The notes beneath the pieces were generated by a model. The model made no database searches, had not been told where the DNA came from, and was given only the letters and a program-made list of their open reading frames with translations. From Pseudomonadota bacterium (lineage in GTDB: Bacteria; Pseudomonadota; Gammaproteobacteria; Burkholderiales; Burkholderiaceae_D): DNA of 39,577 nucleotides. The stretch is taken from positions 1 through 39,577 of the forward strand of contig JAKACN010000014.1 in NCBI GenBank assembly GCA_021821365.1, in the 5' to 3' direction. Shown piece after piece: positions 8,673-17,307 of this stretch. The translations under genes were made by a program, and so were the position numbers. Each line of letters begins with the position of its first letter. Position 1 is the first letter of the stretch.

Positions 8673-9797
8673 ATGAACGTATTGAATACGACGGCAAATC
8701 CAGAAGACTTGTTGCGCGCGTCCGAAGCAGTGATGAACTGGCGCGCGCTGACGATGACCGTCTTAAGCGGCGTTGCCGTATTCCTGTTCATCGCGCTTAC
8801 AGGCTGGCTCGCTCGCAGCAGCATTGTGCTCGGCGGAATCTTCGTGATTCTGACATTGCTGGTGGCACTTGTCGGGTATTCCTCTGTCGGCATCATCCTC
8901 ATGCGCCAGGCGCAAGGACGCGACACCGGGTTGGTGGATGCATTGCTGCAGGCCGTTTTTACGGTACACCGGTTGCTCGGTGTGGCAATCCTGTTAGCGC
9001 TGATTTCTCTCGGCATTGTCCTGGGAGCGATGTTGATCCTGTTCATCTGCCGCATTCCGGGCATCGGCAGCATGCTCTACGGCGTGGCCTATCCGGCCGT
9101 GGCGGTGGTGCTTGGCGTGACGCTCGCCGGCTTGTGTTACGTGGGCTTTCCGTTAGCCGCGCCAGCAATCTGGGAAGGCAATTCCGTATTTGAAACCATT
9201 GCGCGCATGGCGGTGATCGTGCAACGTCGACTGCTATTTGTAATTGTCAGTTTGCTGATGCTCATGTTGCTGGTAGCGGTACTGTCGGCCGTTGTCAGCT
9301 TTGTGCTCATCGGCGGAAACCTGGCCGCGGTGAGTCTGTCTTCAGCAGTTGGCATCCCTGTGCTTGGTGGCATGGGAGGGCTATTACAGGGCCTGATGTT
9401 CGGCCGTTTTGGCATGAGGATGGGCATGGACGCGGCCGGATTTTCCGACGTGTCGTCTTACACCTATGCATTTGGTTTCGGATCGGGTTTGCTGTTTACC
9501 GTCGGCGCGATCATTCCGATGCTGACCTTCATTAACGGCAATTGTCTGATTTACCTGCAAGCGGTTGCGGGCCTGGAATTCGGCCATGCCGAAGACAAGT
9601 TACGCGCCGGCGTCGATGAAGCCCGTCGCCGCGCACAGGAAGCGCGAGAGCGAGTCCACACCAGGCTCGAAGAATCAGCTTCTACAGCAGAACTTTCCGT
9701 GGCACATTCCAGCACGCGGCAATGTTCACGTTGCGGAAGCGCACTTGGCGCAGACGACCAGTTCTGCGGCGAGTGCGGTGCGCGGAATCCCGCATAG
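8673..9797 (+). CDS. Polytopic membrane protein with C-terminal zinc ribbon
   Basis: Multiple hydrophobic segments; C-term CSRCGSALGADDQFCGECGARNPA; start trimmed to the ATG after AGGGAGGGAAC. Confidence 0.82.
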   Translation: MNVLNTTANPEDLLRASEAVMNWRALTMTVLSGVAVFLFIALTGWLARSSIVLGGIFVILTLLVALVGYSSVGIILMRQAQGRDTGLVDALLQAVFTVHRLLGVAILLALISLGIVLGAMLILFICRIPGIGSMLYGVAYPAVAVVLGVTLAGLCYVGFPLAAPAIWEGNSVFETIARMAVIVQRRLLFVIVSLLMLMLLVAVLSAVVSFVLIGGNLAAVSLSSAVGIPVLGGMGGLLQGLMFGRFGMRMGMDAAGFSDVSSYTYAFGFGSGLLFTVGAIIPMLTFINGNCLIYLQAVAGLEFGHAEDKLRAGVDEARRRAQEARERVHTRLEESASTAELSVAHSSTRQCSRCGSALGADDQFCGECGARNPA

Positions 9798-9979
9798 CAA
9801 CGCGAAAGGGGTTCGGCCGAAGAAATTCCCATGCCTCGTTTTGTGTACGTCGTGATGTCGAATATGGCCGTGCGGGGCATGCACTCCATAAAGTCGCCTG
9901 CAACCCTATGGGATGCGGACGGCGCGCTCCGAAGTGGGATTTGACCACATTCCCGAATAATGTATGTGCCACGTGCGAT

Positions 9980-11770
9980 ATGACCTACGAATTCAAACCT
10001 GATAGCCAAACCTTCGAATTACCCAATCCTTACAAGGTCGAAAACCTATCACTGTTGATCTCGGGTGGCGCGATGGTCGCTGCGGGCGTCGCAATCATGC
10101 TCACTATGCGCGACCGGCTGGGACACGGCATCGACGGGCGTCTGTTGGGCGCACTCGGTATCGCCGTGTCATTGACGCTGTTTGGATTCTGGCTCTTCGG
10201 CACCGCGTTTACCCAGCTGCGCTTCTTCTTCGGGCGCAACCGTCCGGCCAACCTGAACTGGACGCCGGAAGTCGCTCCTGGTCAGGATGGCGACAGCCAG
10301 GCGGCACAGGCCTTGAAGGAAACGCTGCGGCAGAGCGCGATCGCCTACGACGAGCCGTACGGATCGCTCAATGGCTTGCTGTATTCCTGGCTGCCGCACT
10401 TGATCTTTGCGCCTCGACGCATTCAGGAAAGCGCCCAGGCGCAGTTCCACAATTTTCTGGCCTTGGTCGCGACTTTGGCGAGTTTTGTGCTGTGCTGGGC
10501 GATTTCGGGGCAGGGGGCGGCCAACGGCTGGATCGGGCTGGTCTATGCGATCTTCAGTTTACCTTTGATCGTGCGGCCTATAGTCGCCGAGCGCAGGGCA
10601 GCGAACGGCCAGGTGGCCGGCAAGGCGGCGGTCGGGCGAAATTACCTGGTCGTCCTGATCCTGCTGGCCGTGCTCGGCCCGGTCACGCTTGCGGTGTTCG
10701 GTGCCCGCTTGCCCAACCTCGGCGATTTCTCAATCAACGGCGCCTTGCTGGTCGCACTGGTATCCGTCCTCGTTGGATGCGCCATGTTCGGTATGGCGTT
10801 GAAGCGGCAGTTGCGCGAGCCGCCCCAGTCGATAGGCACTGCGCGCGTCGCGGAAACCATGACGATGAACACGCATCCGAACAAGCTGATCGAGGAAATC
10901 GACCGGGCCATGATGGAGCGCTGGTATGAAAATGTTCCAAACCGGCGCTATGCCCGGCGTTCGCCGGAAATCACCGGTCAGCAAGGACGGTTTTCGGCCG
11001 AAATCCTCGAGGAGAGCCAGCCACGTCCGCAAGCGAATCGGACGGCGTCCGGACTGACTGATGCATTTATCCTGCCTCAGTTCCGCTGGCTGGCGGCACT
11101 GACGGTACTGGCGACACTTTATATGCTGGCCGGAACCTTGTTCGCCGTAGCGACGGCGAATCATGTCCTGGACGGGGCCGCCATATCGGCGCCAATCGGT
11201 CTGGCATCCAGCTTGCTGGCAGTTGGGGAATTTTGCCGAAAGGCCGCGCATGCACTGTGGGGCCGGTTTGACTTCGTCTCGGAACTCATCTGGATCGAGA
11301 TCAACGGCAGCTACGAATCGGCGCGCCTGAACATTGGCAACCAGGTTTCGGGGAATGTCCAGACTGCCAAAAATGTCATCAATGTGGAAAGCATGACCAT
11401 GCGCGTCTGGGTATCGGAAATTGATACTGTGATCTTTGGGAAGGATGCATGGCGTCAGCTGACCGGAATGCGCGGATTGCCGACGCGTGCGGAAGAGCTG
11501 GCCGTACTGTTGAAGCAATTCGGCGAATCGTGCTCGATGGTCGTCGCGCCGACTTCCGCGAATGACCTTGATCGCGCACAGCGAATCGGGGCGATGGCCA
11601 AGCTGGTGGGAGAGGGGACGAATGAGCAGCGCCTGACGCGGGACACTGCGGCGCAGAGCGGCGCAGCTGCCATCGCCCGAGCCGTGCTTTGCCGGTCCTG
11701 CGGGACGGGAATCGATGACGACTCGAAGTTTTGCGTGGAATGTGGCACACCCGTGATGATTACGGGCTAG
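9980..11770 (+). CDS. Polytopic membrane protein with C-terminal zinc ribbon
   Basis: Hydrophobic segments (LSLLISGGAMVAAGVAIMLTM etc.); C-term CRSCGTGIDDDSKFCVECGTPVMITG. Start uncertain (ORF open from 9722, overlapping the previous gene). Confidence 0.75.
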   Translation: MTYEFKPDSQTFELPNPYKVENLSLLISGGAMVAAGVAIMLTMRDRLGHGIDGRLLGALGIAVSLTLFGFWLFGTAFTQLRFFFGRNRPANLNWTPEVAPGQDGDSQAAQALKETLRQSAIAYDEPYGSLNGLLYSWLPHLIFAPRRIQESAQAQFHNFLALVATLASFVLCWAISGQGAANGWIGLVYAIFSLPLIVRPIVAERRAANGQVAGKAAVGRNYLVVLILLAVLGPVTLAVFGARLPNLGDFSINGALLVALVSVLVGCAMFGMALKRQLREPPQSIGTARVAETMTMNTHPNKLIEEIDRAMMERWYENVPNRRYARRSPEITGQQGRFSAEILEESQPRPQANRTASGLTDAFILPQFRWLAALTVLATLYMLAGTLFAVATANHVLDGAAISAPIGLASSLLAVGEFCRKAAHALWGRFDFVSELIWIEINGSYESARLNIGNQVSGNVQTAKNVINVESMTMRVWVSEIDTVIFGKDAWRQLTGMRGLPTRAEELAVLLKQFGESCSMVVAPTSANDLDRAQRIGAMAKLVGEGTNEQRLTRDTAAQSGAAAIARAVLCRSCGTGIDDDSKFCVECGTPVMITG

Positions 11771-11806
11771 CGCCGCATTGACGAAGTCGTATCGTCAAAC
11801 CTAACC

Positions 11807-13432
11807 TCATACGAACCGGCCAATCTCCCCCTCCACCGCAGCGCGCACCGAACCGCTGGTAACGAAGGAATGCGCTGACTGGATATCGTTGTGAAACCAC
11901 CGGTCGCCGTCCAGGCAGGCCGGAATCTGCCGGCGTATTTCCTCGTAAGCCGCCTGCGTGCCTTTACCCAGCACGACCCCCGGTAGCAGCGATTCCGTCA
12001 TGCTCAGCGCCTGGGCCGCCAGCAGCATTTCCACGCCGACGATGTATTGGGTGTTTGCGACCACGGTCGCCGCCTTGCGCGCGCACCAGGTCGAGTTCGA
12101 TACATGGTCTTCGCTGTTGCCTTTCGCGGGAATGCTGTCGACGCTGCCGGGCATGCACAAGGTGCGGTTCTCCATCACGAGCGAGCTCATCGAGCATTGC
12201 ACCACCGTGTAGCCGGTATTGACGCCGCGAATGCCGCTCATCAGGTTGCGCGGCAAGCCCCAGGACAGGGTGGGATCGATCAGGCGGGCGATGCGGCGTT
12301 CGCAGATGCTGCCGAGGTCGGCCACGGCCATGGCCAGCAGGTCCATCGCTTGCGCCAGATACTGGCCATGGAAATTCCCGCCCGAGATGATTTCGAAGCC
12401 GCCGCCCTCCTTGCCAAAGATCAGCGGATTGTCGGTGGCCGAATTGATTTCCGTGGCAATGATGTTATCGATATAGTCGAGCGCGTCGAATACCGGGCCG
12501 TAGACCTGCGGTGCGCAACGCAGCGAGTAGACATCCTGGATGCGCGCCGTGTAGGGGGTGTCGGCGCGGCGCGATTCTTCCGGAAATTGCACGGCCCGCG
12601 CCTCGTGCGTCGTACGCGTGGAGCCGTTCAGCAGCTGGCGCATGACGGCCGCGGTCTTGACCTGCCCCGGGTGGGGCCGCGCCAGATGGATACGCTCGTC
12701 GAAGGCCGACATCTCGGCGCGCATCGCCTCCAGCGTGAGGCCGAGAGATATGCACGCATCCGACAGCAGATTGCGCGCATCGTCCGCCGCAAGCACCGCA
12801 ACCGCAAGCGATACCGTGCAGCCGTTGATCAGTGCCGACGCATCCTTCGCCTTGAGGTCGAACTTGACCGGCTCGATGCCGGCATCCATGATGGCTTCCG
12901 TGGCGCGCATGCGGCGGCCTTGGTACATGACTTCCGCTTCGTCGAAGCCTGCCACGGCGGCGGCGAGATAGGCGAGAGGGGCAAGGTCTCCGGAAGCCCC
13001 GACCGAGCCTTTCTGCGGCATGACAGGATGGATGCCGGCATTGAGGAAGGCGAGCAGGCGGTCGACCACTTCAACGCGCGGCGCCGAGTAATTGCTGGCA
13101 AACGCATTGGCGCGCAACAGCATCGTCGCCCGGCTGACCTGCTCGGAAAACGGTTCGCCCAGGCCGGCGGCATGCGCCCTGATCATCTGTGTCTGGAACA
13201 GCGCGATATGCTCGACCTTGACGCGGGTGTCCTTCAGCAGGCCGACGCCGGTATTGAAGCTGTACATCATTGGCGCTTCATCGTGCATCCAGGTGGATTC
13301 GATATAGTCTCTGCTTTCCTTGAGCGCGGCGCGGGAAGTATCCGCCAGCGTGACTTCCAGGTTCGGCTCGCGCGCCACGGCGAGCACCTGTTCGGCAGTA
13401 AGGGTGAAACCGTCGATTTGCACTGTTGTCAT
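11807..13432 (-). CDS. HAL/PAL-family aromatic amino acid ammonia-lyase (MIO enzyme), histidine ammonia-lyase-like
   Basis: MIO loop GSVGASGDLAPLAYLAA; NTGVGLLKDTRV; YSLRCAPQVYGP; ATDNPLIF; GNSEDHVSNS. Confidence 0.87.
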   Translation of the reverse strand: MTTVQIDGFTLTAEQVLAVAREPNLEVTLADTSRAALKESRDYIESTWMHDEAPMMYSFNTGVGLLKDTRVKVEHIALFQTQMIRAHAAGLGEPFSEQVSRATMLLRANAFASNYSAPRVEVVDRLLAFLNAGIHPVMPQKGSVGASGDLAPLAYLAAAVAGFDEAEVMYQGRRMRATEAIMDAGIEPVKFDLKAKDASALINGCTVSLAVAVLAADDARNLLSDACISLGLTLEAMRAEMSAFDERIHLARPHPGQVKTAAVMRQLLNGSTRTTHEARAVQFPEESRRADTPYTARIQDVYSLRCAPQVYGPVFDALDYIDNIIATEINSATDNPLIFGKEGGGFEIISGGNFHGQYLAQAMDLLAMAVADLGSICERRIARLIDPTLSWGLPRNLMSGIRGVNTGYTVVQCSMSSLVMENRTLCMPGSVDSIPAKGNSEDHVSNSTWCARKAATVVANTQYIVGVEMLLAAQALSMTESLLPGVVLGKGTQAAYEEIRRQIPACLDGDRWFHNDIQSAHSFVTSGSVRAAVEGEIGRFV

Positions 13433-13458
13433 GCTTGTTCCTGTCTTTCTTCAAGCGA

Positions 13459-14697
13459 TCAAGGCTTCGCGAAGTTTTCGACGAAGCGGCTGAAAATGCG
13501 CGCGGCGGTGCGCGCGTCATCCGCGGTCATGCTTTCATCCGGGTGATGGCTGATGCCGCCGTTGCCGCAGCGGACGAAGAGCATGGCGACATCGGTCAGG
13601 GCGGCCATGGCCATGGCATCGTGGCCAGCGCCTGACGGAAGGCGGCGTACCGGCAGGCCGTCGCCGGAGATGGCGCGCTCCAGTTGATTCTGCAGCCACG
13701 GCGCGCACGGAACGCTGTGCACCTCATGCGTCTTGCTGACATCCAGTGTCACACGTCGGCGCGCGGCGATCCTTTGCATTTCCTCCAGCACGTCGTGCAC
13801 GGCCGCCAGACGCACCTCGTCGGTCTCGGCGCGGATGTCGACGGTGAAGATGGCCTTGCCGGGTATGACGTTGGCGGCGCCGTTCGGCACATCAAGCTGC
13901 CCGACCGTGCCCACCAGGCCGGGGCTGCCGGAACATCGCCTCTCGATATGCAGGCCGATCTCGGCAGCCGCCATGGCCGCGTCACGCCGCAGGCCCATTG
14001 GCACGGTGCCCGCGTGGCCCGCCAGTCCTGTCACGGTGACGAGGTAGCGCGAAGCACCGGAAATGGCCGTGACCACGCCAATCGCGAGGTCCTCATCGAG
14101 CAGCACCGGGCCTTGTTCGATGTGAACCTCCATGTAAGCAAGCGCCCTGTCGCGCCGGTACGCCGCTTGCGGAAGGGCAGCCGCGTCGAGGCCGGCGGCC
14201 GTCATCGCCTCGCGCATGGCCAATCCCTGCTCGTCGCGCCTGTCGAGCGCGGACATGTCGAAGGTGCCGGCGAGGGCGCGGCTCCCAAGCAGCGTGGCCT
14301 TGAAGCGCACGCCTTCCTCTTCCGCAAAGCCGATGACTTCAATGGCGAACGGGAAACGACGGTCCTGCCGGTGCCATTCGGCGACGCAGGCGATCGGCAG
14401 CAGAATGCCGAGGTTTCCGTCGAATTTGCCGGCGTTGCGCACCGTATCGAAGTGCGAACCGGTCAGGAGGGCAGGCGCATCCGGTGCGATGCCGTCGTAG
14501 CGGCCGATCACATTGCCGACGGCATCGCGGCGAACGTTCATGCCGGCTTCGCGCATCCATTGCGCGAGCAGCGCGGCGGCATCTCCATGCGCGCTCGTGA
14601 GATAGGTGCGCGTCAGCATGCCCGGTGTTTCGGTGCAGCGGGCCAGCGCATTGGCGCGTTGCATGATGAGCATGCCAAGGTCGGTCGCCTGATTCAT
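13459..14697 (-). CDS. allC: Zn-dependent M20-family amidohydrolase (allantoate amidohydrolase / N-carbamoyl-amino-acid hydrolase)
   Basis: LLTGSHFDTVRNAGKFDGNLGILLPIACV, GFAEEEGVRFKATLLGSRALAG, YMEVHIEQGPVLLDEDLAIGVV, PSGAGHDAMAMA; start trimmed to MNQATDL. Confidence 0.82.
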   Translation of the reverse strand: MNQATDLGMLIMQRANALARCTETPGMLTRTYLTSAHGDAAALLAQWMREAGMNVRRDAVGNVIGRYDGIAPDAPALLTGSHFDTVRNAGKFDGNLGILLPIACVAEWHRQDRRFPFAIEVIGFAEEEGVRFKATLLGSRALAGTFDMSALDRRDEQGLAMREAMTAAGLDAAALPQAAYRRDRALAYMEVHIEQGPVLLDEDLAIGVVTAISGASRYLVTVTGLAGHAGTVPMGLRRDAAMAAAEIGLHIERRCSGSPGLVGTVGQLDVPNGAANVIPGKAIFTVDIRAETDEVRLAAVHDVLEEMQRIAARRRVTLDVSKTHEVHSVPCAPWLQNQLERAISGDGLPVRRLPSGAGHDAMAMAALTDVAMLFVRCGNGGISHHPDESMTADDARTAARIFSRFVENFAKP

Positions 14698-14760
14698 GGT
14701 GTCTCCATCCTGCCGTTTTGCCGGGAACATGGGAAGCAAGTATATGCTCGTGTCTAAAAA

Positions 14761-14770
14761 TTGTATACAA
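14761..14770. promoter_or_regulatory. Perfect palindrome TTGTATACAA, candidate GntR/FCD operator between allC and gntR
   Basis: Read directly in the divergent intergenic region (14698-14878); resembles FadR-subfamily operator cores. Confidence 0.5.
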
Positions 14771-14878
14771 AAATAGTAGACAAAAATTGCGCATGAACGG
14801 CGGCTGCTGATATAGTCGCGACTATCGAGGCATTTCCGGGTAAGGACAGGCGCCGGTGTTCCGACCGGTAACAGGCAT

Positions 14879-15580
14879 ATGGCGACGACAACAACCAAGG
14901 ACGCGGCGGCCAGAAGCGCTGCCTGGATTGCGGAAGACATCGCGGCGGCGATTGCCGCGCGCCGGCTGCCGCCCGGCACCAGGCTGCGCGAGGAAGCACT
15001 GTCGCGCGTCTATTCGGTCAGCCGCACCAAGATCAGAGCGGCGCTGCTGAGCCTTTCGAAGGACAAGCTGATCGAGATCGTGCCGGACAAGGGAGCGTTC
15101 GTCAGCCAGCCGACCGAATCCGAAGCACGCGACATCTTCGCGGCACGCCGCATCATCGAAGCGGGCCTGGCACGCGAGTTCGTTGCTCGGGCCAAACCCT
15201 CGGACTACAAGGCGCTGGAGCGTCACCTCAAGAGCGAGCGGCAGGCGGTGTCCCGGCGCGATTCGAAAGTGCGCTCGCAGTTGCTGGGCGATTTTCATGT
15301 GCTCATTGCGCAGGTGGCCGGCAACCGGGTGCTGACTGAAATCCTGCAGGAACTCATTGCTCGCAGCTCGCTGATCACCATGTTGTACCAGTCCGACCAG
15401 GACGCGGTCTGCTCTTCGGACGAGCACGCGGAATTCCTCGATGCGGCCAGGGCAGGCGATGCCGCGAAGGCGGTGCGGTTGGTGGTCGCGCATCTGCATC
15501 ATGTGGAAGACGCGCTGCAATTCGCGCCGGGACAGGACGACGGGAAGAAGGATCTCGTTGCTGCGTTGCTGGGCGCGTGA
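14879..15580 (+). CDS. GntR-family transcriptional regulator (FadR/FCD subfamily)
   Basis: wHTH IAAAIAARRLPPGTRLREEALSRVYSVSRTKIRAALLSLSKDKLIEIVPDKGAFVSQP plus FCD-like C-terminal helices. Confidence 0.88.
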   Translation: MATTTTKDAAARSAAWIAEDIAAAIAARRLPPGTRLREEALSRVYSVSRTKIRAALLSLSKDKLIEIVPDKGAFVSQPTESEARDIFAARRIIEAGLAREFVARAKPSDYKALERHLKSERQAVSRRDSKVRSQLLGDFHVLIAQVAGNRVLTEILQELIARSSLITMLYQSDQDAVCSSDEHAEFLDAARAGDAAKAVRLVVAHLHHVEDALQFAPGQDDGKKDLVAALLGA

Positions 15581-15633
15581 GCAAGAATCGGACTTGGCGC
15601 AGTTCGACGCATGATGCCTGCGCATAGGACGCG

Positions 15634-16206
15634 TCAACCGGCGTCGAGCATGGCCAGGGCCTGTTGACGGGCGGCGGTGCGCAGAGAGCGCCGCAGTGCC
15701 GAATCGTCGGTGGTGCGCGCGAGTACCATGCCGCCGACGCAGAGCGAAACGATCGCCTGCGCGCGCTGCTCGCCGTCCGGTGCATGCGCCAGTGCCTGCA
15801 CATACACTTGGGTGAGGTTGCGGATCAACTGTGTATAGGCCGTTTGCGGTGAAAGACCGGCACGCGCCACATCGCCTGGAAGTGCATAGAGCGGACAGTG
15901 GAAGTCGATGTTGTCCAGCACTTCATCGCTCAGGTAAAGCTCGATGAGCATGCGCGCGAGTTGCGAGGGTGTATGGCCGGTGGCATCCGGCCGGAATGGA
16001 TTGCAGTGGGTGAAACTGGTGACGGCAGCCGCATACAACGCATCCTTGCTGTCGAAGTGATGATAGAAGCCGCCACGCGTCAGGCCAGCCTCGCTCATGA
16101 TGCGGTCAATCGACACCTGTTCGAATCCGTGGCGGTTGAAAAGCTTGCGCGCCGATTCGACAATACGCGCCCGGGTGCGCGCCTTGTGGTCGTTACTGTA
16201 AGGCAT
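15634..16206 (-). CDS. TetR-family transcriptional regulator
   Basis: TRARIVESARKLFNRHGFEQVSIDRIMSEAGLTRGGFYHHFDSKDALYAAAV; start trimmed to MPYSN with GGAGGA upstream. Confidence 0.9.
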   Translation of the reverse strand: MPYSNDHKARTRARIVESARKLFNRHGFEQVSIDRIMSEAGLTRGGFYHHFDSKDALYAAAVTSFTHCNPFRPDATGHTPSQLARMLIELYLSDEVLDNIDFHCPLYALPGDVARAGLSPQTAYTQLIRNLTQVYVQALAHAPDGEQRAQAIVSLCVGGMVLARTTDDSALRRSLRTAARQQALAMLDAG

Positions 16207-16244
16207 GACGTTTCCTCCAGGGCCTATTATCTCTCCGCTCAATT

Positions 16245-16260
16245 TATGTTCTTGAACATA
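16245..16260. promoter_or_regulatory. Palindrome TATGTTC-TT-GAACATA, candidate TetR operator
   Basis: 7-bp arms in the divergent tetR/GST intergenic region. Confidence 0.5.
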
Positions 16261-16309
16261 TTATGCGCCTCGCTATGCTCACCCTTGCCATTAACAAGGA
16301 GAGCAAACC

Positions 16310-16960
16310 ATGTACACACTAACCACCCTTCGCGCGGTGCCCCCTTTTGCCATCGGCCAGGTACGCGACCTGCGCGTGCGTTGGGCGCTGGAAGAAGCCG
16401 GCCTGCCGTATCGCGTGCGCCTGATCGGGCCTGACGAGCAGGTGGCGCCTGCCTATCGGAAACAGCAGCCTTTTGGCCAGGTGCCGGTGCTGAACGATGA
16501 CGGTGCGACGCTGTTCGAATCCGGCGCGATCCTGCTCCATCTCGGCGAAAGGTCGCCGGATCTGCTTCCGGCCGAAGCGGCGCAACGCGCGCAGACCGTG
16601 ACGTGGATGTTCGCGGCGCTCAATTCCGTCGAGCCGCATGTCGGAAATCTGGCCAACCTGATCGTCTTCTCTGCCGGCGAAGCATGGGCCAGGGAGCGTC
16701 GCGCCGTGCTGGAAGAGATGGCACTAAAGCGCTTGCGGGAGGTCGACGCGTGGCTCGCCGGGCGCGACTATCTGGTCGATCGTTTCACGGTTGCCGACAT
16801 CCTGATGACCACGGTGCTGCGCCAGCTCGACGGAACGGATCTGGTGGAGCGCTGCGCTGCGCTTGGCGCTTACAAGGCGCGATGCGCGGCACGACCGGCC
16901 TTTCGGAAAGCGTTGGGCGATCAGATGGCCTTGTATTCACCCGAGCGGCAGATCGCGTGA
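16310..16960 (+). CDS. Glutathione S-transferase family protein
   Basis: N-terminal thioredoxin-like fold (QVRDLRVRWALEEAGLPYRVRLI...FGQVPVLNDDGATLFESGAILLHLGE) and GST-C (LVDRFTVADILMTTVLRQL). Confidence 0.9.
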   Translation: MYTLTTLRAVPPFAIGQVRDLRVRWALEEAGLPYRVRLIGPDEQVAPAYRKQQPFGQVPVLNDDGATLFESGAILLHLGERSPDLLPAEAAQRAQTVTWMFAALNSVEPHVGNLANLIVFSAGEAWARERRAVLEEMALKRLREVDAWLAGRDYLVDRFTVADILMTTVLRQLDGTDLVERCAALGAYKARCAARPAFRKALGDQMALYSPERQIA

Positions 16961-17307
16961 ATGAAGGGGCGCGGTTAATGCCGCGCCTCGCTGGTGGCCG
17001 GCATACGCAACGGCCTGCCTGGTCTCCCGCTATATCGGAACTAGCTTGACGCGATTCGCATTCGTTACAGCGTCGGACGATATCGATGCAGCGTCGTGAC
17101 GCCGCGAAACAGGCGCCGGCGCTGTTACATTTCTCGCGCGCGCGGCATTGTGGCGCATCAAATCCGGCCCATTGCCTTTCACTACACTCGGACTCTTCCA
17201 TCGGCCTCTTCAGCGGACAGCGATGCAGGGGCGGGGATATCACGCGCTACTGTGCCCGCACGGCAGAGTGGTGATCGAAATGACATTCTCTCGATAGGAG
17301 GCCCATC

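Noticed and set aside
11779-11797. Inverted repeat TGACGA-N7-TCGTCA between convergent genes
   Set aside because: Only 6 bp with a 7-nt loop and no T-run; too weak to call a terminator.
12047-13546. 499-aa plus-strand ORF antisense to the ammonia-lyase gene
   Set aside because: Shadow ORF; the minus strand carries the conserved MIO motif.
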